A DNA stretch of 60,000 bases from contig CM043957.1 of NCBI GenBank assembly GCA_014529385.2, positions 71,323,003 to 71,383,002 on the forward strand. Direction: 5' to 3'. The notes under the pieces were generated by a model that saw only the letters and a list, made by a program, of their open reading frames with translations, was not told the origin of the DNA and made no database searches. This DNA comes from Adiantum capillus-veneris. Lineage: Eukaryota > Streptophyta > Polypodiopsida > Polypodiales > Pteridaceae. Position 1 is the stretch's first letter. Each line of letters starts with the position of its first letter. The position numbers were made by a program, and so were the translations under genes. Below, piece by piece: positions 47,301 to 57,803 of the stretch.

Positions 47301-48644
47301 CTCTGTGATCAGCTTACAGCCATTCTGGAAATCTTCTACATAACAGCCATTGGGATTGAAGCGAACCTGCAAACCCTGCTCAACCATTTGTCCAATAGAA
47401 ACAAGATTCTTTGTAATTTTTGGGACATGAAGTACATCTGCTAAGTACTTTGATTTGCCACTCTTCGTATTTAGAGGTATGTCCCCTACATGAGCAATGG
47501 GGTGAGCTGTGTCATCTCCTGTCTGCACATAGCCTGCCACATCTGGTTTGCGCATATCTCTAAACCACTCTCCACGAGACGTCATGTGATTAGAGGCACC
47601 TGAATCCACATACCAAACATCATCTTGGGTGGAATTCTCCGCAGTCATTGTATTCATTACATGCTGCATAACAAACATGCGCTCGTTTTTGCTATCATCT
47701 GCATCTCCGCTATTAGATGCATAGTTGCCCTGTTCTCTCTTTCCACTTGCTTTTCCCTTTGGACAGTCACGTGAAATGTGACCTCTTTCACCACAAGTCC
47801 AACATTCTCTGCTATCTGCAGTATGTTGCTGCCTGCTTGATCCTGCACCACGACCTCTTTGACTTCCCCTGCCTTGAGACTGGTTTCCCCTGCTACCTGT
47901 ATCGTTTTGATTTGATTGACCTTCTTGAAATTGGCCCCTGCAACCCTTTGGGCCTCGACCACGACCTCTACCTCTACCTCTACCTCTGTTGGAGTTAGAA
48001 TAGAAGGCCTGTTCAGAATTATTTCTGCCATGAGAAGAAGACATGTCAAGACCAAGGTTCTTCTCCTCAAGAATAAGCATAGAAATCAAATCTTGGAACA
48101 CGGGGATGTCGTCTCTTGTATTCATGGAAGACCTGAAATGTACATACTCATCTCCTAGACCATCCAAGCATGCACGGACAATGTCATCGTCTTCCACTGA
48201 GACTTTAATAGATCCAAGAGCCTCGATGATACTCTTGATCTTCAAAGCATAATCATTGATGGAGAGGTTGTTCCTCTTAACCTGATTTAGCTCCGACTTT
48301 AGTTGAAGCTTCCTGGCCTTGGTGTTCACCTCGAACACTCTGCCTAAGTTTTTCCATGCAATGGCGGGGGTTTCAACATCCTGTAGATAGCCCATCATGC
48401 CATCTGTGATGCTCATAGAAAGCCAATACATCACTTTGCTCTGGCCTTGTTGCCAGCCCCTCAAAGCTTTCCTTTGTTCTGCTGTAGCATTTGACTCGGG
48501 AATCTCTGGTTCCTTTTCATTGTCTCCTTCTACATAGTCCCAATAACCTTTTCCTTTTAGGAAATTTGTTATTCTGAACTTCCATGTAGGGTAGTTATTT
48601 TTCTCAAGCTTCTCAGTAACAATTTGATTGAAACCGTCAGACAT
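44284..48644 (-). pseudogene. Copia gag-pol polyprotein with one stop and one frameshift
   Basis: The frame starts at ATG 48644 (MSDGFNQIVTEKLEKNNY), giving a gag of the UBN2 type, an RG-repeat region, and the CCHC knuckle CWTCGERGHISRDC. The protease motif WYVDSGASNHMT follows. A single in-frame TAG at 47136-47138 then interrupts the pre-integrase finger. After it come CQFGKQSKG, an integrase core (FIDDHTRKVWVYF, LRSDGGGEY, QQNGVAERKNRH) and an RT start (WELVPLPSGKKAIGYKWVYK). A one-base frameshift lies near 45.3 kb just before IYVDDLIIV. The RNase H (YTDADWAG, SSTEAEYRGA, KTKHIEVH) runs to the stop at 44284. With only two lesions it is the second best preserved element here. Confidence 0.93.
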
Positions 48645-48939
48645 CTTGAAGCACTGAGACAAAATAGCTGCAATCTGCAAAAACCTGCAAATCTGCTGAA
48701 CCTGCTATCGTGGTACCTATAACGCTTTCTACACTCAACGAGTGTCCACAATCAAGCGTACATACAACCACTGTACTTGCACAATAAATCTCTGTATACT
48801 GCACTTTGGAGACCTGTTCAGAAACTTGTACGAAAAACCCCTAAAACATTTTGCGTTGTGTGGGGCGCCTTTGGCATCTGGTCGTGGATTGCGAACGAAT
48901 GGATTGTGATGCTCTTGCTCTCTTAGCCTCTCTTGCCTG

Positions 48940-48957
48940 CACCAGGCTTTGATACCA
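48940..48957 (-). other. tRNA-Met primer binding site of the minus-strand copia element
   Basis: The minus strand reads TGGTATCAAAGCCTGGTG directly next to the LTR. The A at position 9 differs from the usual G (TGGTATCAGAGC) seen in the other elements here. Confidence 0.88.
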
Positions 48958-49278
48958 TGTAAATAATGAGGATGCAAGAGAGCTACACAAGACAAGCACA
49001 AAGCACACAGAGATGGAAAGCTTCTTCTTCTTCTCAAAGAAAAGAGAGTACAAAATGACTAAGTGCTAAAACTGAAAAGTAGCACATATGTACATGCGGT
49101 CACTAAGTGTGAACACGCTAGAAGCGTACTAGGCTGGCACTATAAGTGTAGTCCAGCTGTAGAATCACTGGCAGAGATCCTCCGTGTCGGTCACCTAACG
49201 CGCCAGTGAGTAAATGTCGTAAGCGGCCAAGACTCGTAGTGGATGCCAGCTCATGATGTAGAGCTCGACATCTCAACA
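48958..49278 (-). repeat. 5' LTR of the minus-strand copia element
   Basis: 321 bp, TGTAAATAATGAGGATGC to GACATCTCAACA on the plus strand. It matches the copy at 43991-44311. Confidence 0.93.
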
Positions 49279-50423
49279 CTCTCCCCATCAGCACGGGTTC
49301 CTCAAAGGGAGGTTGATATATGAAAATATCTTAGAAGCAATGGTTGGCATTGAGTATGCGGCCTTCATGAAGCAAGAGTGCATCTTGCTTCAGCTCGATA
49401 TGGACAAGCCATATGATAGGATTATGTGGTCCTTCATTGAAGATGTCATAAAAGCTCTGGGCTTTGGGCCTCGCCTTTGTCGTCTCATTCACACTCTGGG
49501 TGCAAGCAAGCAATCTGAGCTCTTGTTCAATGAGAGAATTGTGGTCTCCTTTGTAGCTAGGAGATCGATCAAGCAAGGATGCCTCCTAGCCCCTCTTCTT
49601 TTTGCCATTGGCTTGCATCCCCTAATAATGATGCTTGAAGTTACTTCTACGTGGGGTGAAATTTAGGGTTTAACTCTATTGGAAATGATCAACTCTTCAC
49701 CAAGGTGTTTGCAGATGACTCCCTCCTTTTCTTGAAAGCCTGCCCTCAGGTCCTCAAAAAGCGCTAGAGATTATACATACATTCTTCATGGCTTCGGGGT
49801 CAAAGTGTAGTATCAAGAAGTTGAGACTAATCCCCCTTACAAAAAACGACTTAGTTGACCCATCAAACTTACCGAGGGGGACCGTATCTAAAGGAAGGAT
49901 CTCTCAGCATCTGGGCGCACCCCGGTGGGTGGACGTCACTCACAACCAAAGGTTCCACTAGGTCCTAGAGAAGATCCAAAAAATGAGGAAGTGGGAGTTT
50001 GTGTTGCTTCCCTTACCGAGTCAGATAAAAGTGATCAACTCATTTATGCTCCCTTCCATTGCCTTCACCAGCCCTCTCTTAAAATATTTCAAGTGTAATT
50101 GGAAGGAGTTTTTGAAACTTGTTAAAAGATTATTATGAAAGAAAAACACTAAAGCCTCATCACCATGGTAGTGGGCAAAGTGGGAAACTATAGCTCGTCC
50201 AGTTAGCCAAGGTGGCCTCAAAATACTCAACCCTGTTTTCCATGCTAAGGGTCTCGGTGCCAAGTTTGTGTTCTCTATAGCTAAACAAGAAGAGGTCTGG
50301 GCTATCATGACCAAGGACATGATGAACAAGTCAAATATATTTTTTGAAGGTTATCAATGGAAAGGGATTGAGGTGCATGACAAATTATTAGCCTCGAGGT
50401 GTTCTAGTCTGAAAATGGGTGGC
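49279..50423 (+). pseudogene. LINE ORF2 continued: RT core and downstream region
   Basis: After the copia element the RT resumes. Motif A is LQLDMDKPYDRI (about 49388-49430), RSIKQGCLLAPLLF is the RQG motif (about 49566-49610), and VFADDSLLF (about 49707-49735) is the catalytic box. The region after RT reads KWEFVLLPLPSQIKVI, LLKYFKCNWKEFLKLV and GGLKILNPVFHAKGL, in changing frames. It ends in VHDKLLASR followed by a GGT at about 50420, where a second copy of the post-RT region begins. Stops and frameshifts make it non-functional. Confidence 0.82.
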
Positions 50424-51335
50424 ACAAAGGCTTTAGAGATTGTCCAAGCATTTTCCATAGCCTTGGGATCAAAGTGTAGTATTGATAAGTCAAGACTGAC
50501 CTCACTCTCGAAAAATGACTCATTCAATCCACCTCTATGAACTCGAGAGATTGTGGCAAAAGAAAAGATATTATACCACGTAGGAACCCCCTGGGAGTCA
50601 CATAATGCACAAGCAAAGGCTCCAATGGGCCTTATATAGGGTTATAGGGTAACGGGCAAGATACGAAGGTGGGAGTATGTGATGATTCCCTTCTAAAGCA
50701 GGGTTAAAGTGATCAATTTGTTCATGAGCTCATGTATAGCCTTCATTGACCGACTTATCAAGATAGCCAAATGCAATTGGAAAGAATTCTTGAAACTAGT
50801 GCAAAGATTCTTGTGGAAAAATAACACCAAAGACTTGATATCGTGGCAGTGGACCAAATGAGAGTTTGTTGCTAGGCCAGTGGAGCAAGGTGGTATTGGG
50901 ATACTTAACCTAGCTATTCGTGCATAAGCCCAATGTGCCAAATTTATCATCTCAATCACAAAGCAAGACCAAGCATATGTGATTATAAGGATTTTATGGA
51001 CAAGGCTAGGCTATACTCTCAAGGGGGCCAGTGAAATGATAAAGGAGTACATGAAAAATTACTGGCCCCTCGGCAATCCAACTTGAGGTTAGGTGGCACA
51101 ATAGGTGAGATGGTATGCAAATGTACCAAAGAAAAAGAGATACTGAAGTGGGGAGAGTTAATCATATAGTTTCAAAACTCTATAACACACTGATTTCCTT
51201 GGCTCTCTAAAGCAGGAGGCAAACTATTGAACCCATTTTGGAGAGAAATAGCTAGAAAGGTAAATAACAAAGGTCTCCAAAAATTGGCCCATTTCTGGCA
51301 ACAACAAGACTTGGAGAGAATCTGGCCGAATGGAT
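50424..51335 (+). pseudogene. LINE ORF2, tandem second copy of the post-RT region
   Basis: This copy starts ALEIVQAFSIALGSKCSIDK, the counterpart of ALEIIHTF and MASGSKCSIKK at about 49760-49825. It runs again through WEYVMIP, IKVINLF, IAKCNWKEFLKLVQRF and GGIGILNLAI to VHEKLLAPR and GGT near 51095. It then continues further toward the 3' end (NPFWREIARKVNNKGLQKLA). Copies differ at perhaps a quarter of positions, so this is an old duplication or a join of two related LINEs. Confidence 0.7.
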
Positions 51336-52316
51336 ACCCAGTTTCACCTCAATGGCACTGAAAGACTATTGGTAAGTAGGACAGTTGAAGGGTTGGACAA
51401 GTGCTTGATGCCTATATGCGTGTTGAATTTGTGAGTGAAAAGCCTAGCGATGGCCCAAGAGCTAGCACTGATAGAATACCAGTGGACATGTGTGTGTCTG
51501 TGCAGGATGCATATGCCCATAGGCAATGACAAGGACAAGGAGAGGGACATCAAGAGCCATTTTTAGCCTCTCTTAATCTCTATATACATTCATGTTACAC
51601 TTTCATGATGTGGGGAAAATAACATCCTCCCTTGCTTAACAAAATAAAGATGTCCTCATTGTGGTTAATCATTATACAGCTTTTGTTCTGCATCGCATCT
51701 CTCTGCTACGCGATGAAAACCCTAAGGATTTCTTCTCGCAAGCTGTGGATAGCTGCAACATTTGTACCATGGGTTGGGGGCCCCGCAGGGTGGCTCTTCT
51801 GGAGATCCAGGGCTTCACAAGGTGGGAGTTTTGCAGACACCGCAGCTTCGGAGAGCGACATGGTGGGGTGTCTTGGTGTGGGGGTAGGGGGGCTCCATCC
51901 AGCTGTCCTCTCCTTCCTTGAAAAGATCCTGGGATGGAGTCCCCAACTATCCTCTCCTTCCTTGGGGGTCTGTAGGGGGATGACACATGGTAGGTTTTTT
52001 TGGGGAAGGGCTTGGTGGCTGCCCACCCTCATTGTTGTGAGGACATTCACTTGCTTAGTTTTCACGTTGGTTTGTGTGCAATGGGGGTTGGCGGCTTTGC
52101 CGCTCTCAAATGTGCAGCTTCAGGGGGTTTGCTTTGGAATGGATATGTTCTTAATGGCATGGGTTGTGTAAGGCTCCTGATGTGTGAGATGGTGTAGCTT
52201 CTACACCCTAGTCAGAGTGTTGGACAGAGGAGGAGCTGGTGGTTCTCAAAGGACTTTGGTTGGAAGTTCTCTCTGGTTTGACTGGATTGGATTCCTTGCA
52301 TGTGGCCTGTTCTTGG
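51336..52316. other. TG-rich stretch, no gene recognised
   Basis: A 179-codon plus frame opens with MLNKIKMSSLWLIIIQLLF (51632-52171) and has hydrophobic segments. It is rich in Gly, Trp and Leu as expected from TG-rich DNA and resembles no family I know. The composition resembles the retroposon at 53.6-54.7 kb and the LINE 5' region at 58.3 kb. It may be a LINE untranslated region. Confidence 0.35.
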
Positions 52317-52520
52317 TGTCATAATAACTAATATCTAATTCTCCTAAATTATTTTCTCATGTTAAACTGATCATTTAATATGGGGAAGTACCAGGGGAGA
52401 AAAAGCTAGAATATTGGTTAAGCTGGCAGACCGATCACAGTAGGGATCCAAAGGGGGGGCCATCTGCAAAAGAGAAATGTGCAACAATGAGCTTCAAAGA
52501 CCCTAAGATTCAGCCTATTA
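52317..52520 (+). repeat. Fragment of the chromovirus LTR (first 200 bp)
   Basis: TGTCATAATAACTAATATC through AAGATTCAGCCTATTA matches the start of the LTRs at 29956 and 37251 with small deletions. The match stops sharply at 52520. No internal element sequence is attached. Confidence 0.9.
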
Positions 52521-52765
52521 TTCTACATTTCGTTAATTAATTAATGAAGAAGATTCACTCCGTCTCGCCTTCGCAAAGGCAAAAGTTCGGTCGTAGCTAG
52601 TTCCCACACTGACGCGTCCCTATCGCCTTCGTAGCAACGGATGCGCTTTGCCTGCCAAACAAACATGGGATGCAGTCGCCAGCTCTGCTGCTCATGGGCC
52701 AGCATCTCTTTTGTGAAGGTCCTATCATGCAGATCCATTCATAGCTTGAATCCGCTTCTGGTCTC

Positions 52766-52925
52766 CCTGCTCTGCGTCCATTCTTTTTTGCCCCTACATT
52801 CTCGTCCCTGGTTGCCTGCTCTGCGGCCCTTCTGTTCTACCCCTACATTCTCGTCCCTGGCCCCTGCGGCTTCTCGACCCCTTCGTCGCTTCTGTTTCGC
52901 TCCTGCACTCCCATCCCCGACCCCT
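52766..52925. repeat. Three-unit degenerate repeat, about 47-49 bp
   Basis: CCTGCTCTGCG followed by TTCTGTT and CCCCTACATTCTCGTCCCTG is repeated, with a third weaker unit. The 235-codon plus frame over it (52641-53348) is composed of this repeat and a GA microsatellite and is not called a gene. Confidence 0.7.
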
Positions 52926-53084
52926 AGCTGCTCCTCATTGCGTCCTGCCAACAACAACATTGGCCGATTGTCACAGTACCACCCCTCTGCCATGCTCCGC
53001 CAGCTCTTGTCCCCTCATCTCTTCATTAGCTCCATCACCCTTCAGTTTTTGAGTCGTTGCACTCACAGGCTGCCATGCGCGCTG

Positions 53085-53088
<4 letters not shown>

Positions 53089-53142
<54 letters not shown>
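53089..53142. repeat. (GA)n microsatellite
   Basis: 54 bases of uninterrupted GA. Confidence 0.97.
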
Positions 53143-53144
<2 letters not shown>

Positions 53145-53612
53145 AACCATCAGACTACTCGAGCTTGTGTCTCTCCTCGGATCGCAAGACCATTGCGAAT
53201 AGCCCGCAATCGTGCTCACCCACAAATTCGCAATGAAAAAAAATCTTTGCCCTTTCTCGTCATCTCTCTCTCTCTTCCACTCTCTCTCTCTTCCACATGC
53301 GACGTACCACAAATCCCTTTTGCACACCAACACGTGCTACCTGTGTAGGCTTGGCTTTTCCTTTCTACTTCACTCACTCCAGTGCGAATCTGGGTTGATT
53401 CTCACTAAAAGAAATGAAAAAATGATTTGAGGGACATATTTATACAATCACCACCTCGTTGTGCCATTTTTACAAGCATTCAAAATGATAACACGGGTAG
53501 ATCTGTAGGATATGAAGTGATAAAATGGATTCAAAAGAATGAGAAGGTACCTAAGGTTCCCTTTTTTGGGAAGCATTTTGCAACGTTGATAATGTTAAGC
53601 ACTAAGTGACAA
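53143..53612. other. Stretch without recognised gene
   Basis: CT-rich at first, then AT-rich. No coding frame with a known domain. It is the left flank of the retroposon insertion. Confidence 0.45.
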
Positions 53613-54720
53613 GATAAATGGCTTTTAAAAATGAGGGGCCCTAGGTTTCATGCTATGTTCATCAATTCTGTGTAGGTTGCATGAGCTTGGGGCCTCGCGA
53701 TTAGATGTTATAGGGGATGGGAGTAGTGGGAGATGATATCGAATGTCAAGCCTGGAGGCGTTGTTGCATGCGGGGGGAGGATCTGCGCCGCAGACGGGTG
53801 GGGGATCTCCTCACGTGGGAGGAGCATGGCCACTCTATGCCTCCTAGTGCATGCGATCTGCTTGGCTAGATTATTTTTGGTTTTGGGGTTTGTCGACAAC
53901 TCCTCCCTTAGTTAGGGTAGAATCCAGCTCACCTTGCCTGGTTAATGTCCTTGCCGTGCAATGGTTTGATAGGAGTTGAGGTATGGAAATCTCTATTGTC
54001 TGGTGGTTTCAATTTGATGTGTGGTTTGGGGCTTGGCCCCCCCGTTGCATTGGCCTGCACGTCATTGGTTGGGATCCGGCTCGGGCCTTCAGATGGTGTT
54101 CTGGATCTTTTCATCAGAGACACCTTCAAGTCTGGAGGTTTTTGGTTCTCAGCTCGTCTATTGGGCAATTGTTACTTTTGTTGGTGTTCCTTGGTGCTCT
54201 TGTTGGTTCATAGCGATCGGGGTCTAGCTGGTGGAGTCCGAGTCCGGTCTGGTTCGATGGTTGGCTGTCATGTTTGATGTGGTGAATTCTGAAGATCATT
54301 GGAATACAGGTCTGATTCTTTTTGGCTCTATCCTCTTGAGGGATGGTGTGCTCTAGTGATAGAAGAGCTCCTTTTGTGCCACCTCTTGAGTCTCAACTGG
54401 GTAATGGGGACTATGGGCCCTGTCCCCTTCTCCGCATGTAATTTTTTGTCTGTTTTTGTATTGAGGGTGGCACCTTGTTCAACCATGTACTTGGATATTT
54501 GTTCGATCGACAGTGTGGCTCCCCTTATTAGCCGATATATTTAGTCTATGATGTCGTGCAGTGTGGTCGTCTCATATTGTCGTGCGAAATGGGTACTCTC
54601 GCTCGATTCTGAGGAAGGTTTTTATGTTGTAAATTTTTTGGTGATTATTGTGAATATATAACATCACTTATATATTGTGAGTTAAAAAAAAAAAAACGAT
54701 AAATGGCTTTAAAAAGTGAG
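53613..54720 (+). mobile_element. Poly(A)-tailed retroposon of about 1.06 kb with target duplications
   Basis: The body 53636-54696 ends in 13 A residues (54684-54696). It is flanked by GATAAATGGCTTTTAAAAATGAG-like 23-bp repeats (53613-53635 and 54698-54720) that differ only by a shift and one base in the AT run. This is the signature of LINE-type target-primed insertion. The body is TG-rich. A 110-codon plus frame (53945-54277) has no family I recognise, and no RT or endonuclease is seen. It may be a 5'-truncated LINE consisting of untranslated sequence, a large SINE-like element, or a processed transcript. Confidence 0.8.
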
Positions 54721-54800
54721 AGTGTCAACCCCTTCACCATTAATCGTTTTAATAATCTTGGAGGCCTTTGGAGACAAAAAAACCAAACCCAAAACCCCAA

Positions 54801-54802
<2 letters not shown>

Positions 54803-54835
<33 letters not shown>
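54803..54835. repeat. Poly(C) tract, 33 bases
   Basis: An uninterrupted C run preceded by A/C-rich sequence (AAACCCCAAAACCCC). Such runs are prone to sequencing length errors. Confidence 0.95.
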
Positions 54836-54836
<1 letters not shown>

Positions 54837-54938
54837 AAACAACCAAAAAAAGGTAAAGCTTAGAACATAGAAGGTAAGTTGTTTAAATAATGGGCGACTT
54901 GATTATACCATAGCCACTTGAAAAGAAGTAGGTTGGGT

Positions 54939-55010
54939 GAGAATTTTTTTTTTTTCAAAAATTGAGTGACTACTGAGAAATTTTTTTTTTTCAAAAATTG
55001 AGTGACTACT
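54939..55010. repeat. Two-copy 36-bp tandem repeat with T-run
   Basis: GAGAA, then a T-run, then TCAAAAATTGAGTGACTACT occurs twice in direct succession, just before the hairpin array. Confidence 0.9.
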
Positions 55011-55014
55011 CTAA

Positions 55015-55530
55015 CCGTGACCATGGCTTGTTGGGAAGCGTTTGGAAACGCTTGTGTAGAGTGCTTGGTGAGAAGAGAGGGCAAGGCTTATTGTTTCCAA
55101 TAATTGATTGAGTAATCCTCTCACCATGATTTATTGCGAAGCATTTGGAAACGCTACTCCAAAGGGCTCGGTGAGAAGAGTACGCTTGGTGCTACGTATT
55201 GAATTGCTCACCATGGCCTTTTACAAAGCGTTTGGAAACGCTGCTCCAAAGGGTTCGGTGAGAAGAGTAAGCTTGGTGAGCACCAAACATATATTGATTT
55301 GCTCACCATGGTCTTTTACAAAGTGTTTGAAAACGTTGCTCCAAAGGGCTCAGTGAGTACCAAGTGCAAATTGATTTGTTCACCATGGCCTTTTGCGAAA
55401 TGTTTGGAAACGTTACTCTAGAGGGCTTCGTGAGAAGAGAGGGCTAAATGAGTACTAATTGTGTTGTGATCTTCTCACCATGTTATTTTGCAAAGCGTTT
55501 GGAAACGTTAGTGTATAGGGCTTGGTGAGA
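55015..55530. repeat. Tandem array of six imperfect hairpin repeats
   Basis: Each unit is about 56 bases and begins CTCACCATG (variants CGTGACCATG, TTCACCATG). It has the centre AGCGTTTGGAAACGCT, a perfect 7-base dyad around GG, and ends GGTGAG, the complement of the CTCACC start. Units begin near 55015, 55120, 55207, 55302, 55379 and 55474, so the spacing is 77-105 bases. Linkers differ in length and sequence more than the units. The central arms are weakened in later units (for example GTGTTTGAAAACGTT). Between the outer and inner arms the sequence GGCCTTTT/AAAGGGCT also partly pairs. No protein frame explains the pattern. Confidence 0.85.
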
Positions 55531-57751
55531 AGGCCACCTCCTTTTAGTCATTGCCAAGGTGTTTCCAAACTTGTCGTGGTGGAGTTCAATGGCCAAGGTG
55601 GTGGTCTTGTGATGAGAAGGGAAACATGGTTGCATCTATTGATGGGATATAGGTGATGTGGGAATCCAAGGTCAGTGTACAATGTTAGGTCAAAGGAGAA
55701 TAGACAACGCCCTTTTAACGATGTTGTCTACATGTACCAATTGGTGAGGACGATTGTAGTGGATTCATACGTAGATGACAACAACCCATCGGTAGGTTGA
55801 GCTCATATAGGAACTGCTATGCATTGAACCAGTCAATCCACCTTGTATCCACTTTCAACAGTGCTTAGTGGAGGTCCTCATACCACATGACAGGTCATGT
55901 CATATAGTCCCACCAACAATGAGCACATCATTTAAAACACCCGTCGATCATTACCACTAGCTACTGGTTGAAGGGTATGATGAAGGGGCCATGCACTTGT
56001 AACCTCCATTTTGAAATGCTATTAGCTAGGGGATGGCGAAGGCAACAATTCACAATTTGCTCCATGTATGTCCATGAAGAAGTGATAATAAAAAATTTAA
56101 CACCTAAGCACTAAACTTGGTCTTTTCAACTTGTGATTTGAATGCTTTGTGACTAGATCCAAGCTTCTTCCATTTGCATTCAGCCTATTTTCTTCCTCTT
56201 GCTTCTCTTATTTTCATTAATTGTTTTTTCTATAGGATGTTGCAATCAAGGCCCTTGGCTATGGGTCAGTGGATATGGGTCAGACATAGGTTGTGATTGT
56301 TTAATATTATAAATAGTAACTACTTGGATAACATTGAGTGACTAGATTAAAGTCACAATTGTGTCAATGTATGCCTCCTCCCAATTGACTGTACAACCTA
56401 GCACTTGCATTGTCATCAAAGACGCATGACAAGGGTAATCTTCAAGAGTTTCTTGCATATTTGATAAGGCACTTGCCAAGGATAATTTGGATGTTTATTG
56501 GCTTCTTTACATTAATTTATTGCTTTCCCAATTGGTGCCATATTGTGGCCATGCAACTTGTTACATACCTACCATTAAGGCTATTAGCAATTGGTGTCAA
56601 AAATAAGGTCCACCTTCAATGATAGCCATGTTTGCAAGGAACCTCTCATATACCATGCTCTTAGTATAACCCTCTGCATGATTTCCATGTGTGTGTGTGT
56701 GTGTGTGTGTGTTTTCAACACTTTCTGAGTGTTTCCCTTTCCCCAACTCTTCTTACCTTGTGTTTTGAAACTCCGTCTACCTTGACAAAAATAACCTTCA
56801 CTTTGAGGATTGGCTTTGAGAGAAAAGAAAAAAAAACTATTTAGCACTTGCGAAGGTAAAATTTGACCCACTTGCTTTTGGAAATGCTATTTAATTTGGC
56901 TCATTGAAAATAATGAATCTTTTTTTTGCAATACCATCCGAAACAAGAGAGCTGAAATATATTATAGCATAACTCAAAGAAATACAAAAACGCCATGCCC
57001 ATATTGAGCCATGGATTCTCCATCATACTTAATGAACTTAACAGTGCATCTAGAGTCCATATATGAATCTTATATAGTTAATGAAATTAATGAATTTTAT
57101 ACACAAGATAACTTCATTCATGATTTCCATGCACTCCTATCTTGCTTTGATTAATAAAAAATGTAGGGTCGATGAAGAAAAAGTGAGAATATTCAAGCAT
57201 AAATTATCTTTGTGGAAAAGCTAAAGAGAAAGACTCCTTCAATGTATATAGCATATAATACCAACTTCTTACAAAATTTCTTTTCTTCCTGTTGACCTCC
57301 AAGCTACCTGAATCAATTTGGTCTTGGTGGAAAGTTAAGTTGAGACACCCTTTGTCTTAGAATTTCCATATGCCTACTAACCATTTTGACGACAAGTCTA
57401 TGAATATTGAGCAATATCCACTCAAGGGCTATAATATACTATTGTGTGGCTTTAGAACTTCTATATCTTTGCCCAATTAGAAACAAATCTTTGTAAATAC
57501 ATTACTACGGATGTCTAGGAAAGTGATGTTAATGATTGATACAATAAGGATGATGATCTCTTTGCTAGTTCAAGTGTTGCATCACATTATGCAAGAATCA
57601 CAATAATAAAATAAGAAAAAAATTGCATCACATGATACAAAAATCACAATAATACTAATATGGAAAAAGAGGACGAGGATGTGACTAGCAAAAATGTGGT
57701 TTATATGTGTGATGTTCCCTTTGTTGTAGAGAAATTTAGGCCTTCCCAAAA

Positions 57752-57752
<1 letters not shown>
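55531..57752. other. AT-rich intergenic stretch without recognised gene
   Basis: It includes a (TG)n run at 56688-56712. Short frames (56410-56622, 56584-56871) lack recognisable domains. I see no transposon ends. Confidence 0.45.

Positions 57753-57800
<48 letters not shown>
57753..57800. repeat. (CT)n microsatellite
   Basis: 48 bases of uninterrupted CT. Confidence 0.97.

Positions 57801-57803
<3 letters not shown>

Larger units (their letters stand above)
43991..49278 (-). mobile_element. Ty1/copia retrotransposon inserted in the LINE
   Basis: The element is 5288 bp, minus strand, with two 321-bp LTRs, primer site at 48940-48957, gag-pol 48644-44284 and a purine tract beside the left LTR. 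Flanking pentamers GTCTC (43986-43990) and CTCTC (49279-49283) form a target duplication with one difference. The LINE RT sequence continues across the insertion (LLDRV before, HQHGFLKGRLIYENI after). I count about ten LTR differences in 321 bp (about 3 percent), so it is older than the inserted chromovirus. Confidence 0.95.

Noticed and set aside
51632-52171. 179-codon plus-strand frame with a hydrophobic start
   Set aside because: Composition follows TG-rich DNA and it overlaps open frames on both strands. No family is recognised, so it is described only as a stretch.
52641-53348. 235-codon plus-strand frame
   Set aside because: Built from a degenerate tandem repeat and a GA microsatellite, with no recognisable domain.
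55015-55530. CRISPR array reading of the hairpin repeats
   Set aside because: The window is clearly plant nuclear DNA, spacing is irregular, linkers resemble each other and no cas genes exist.
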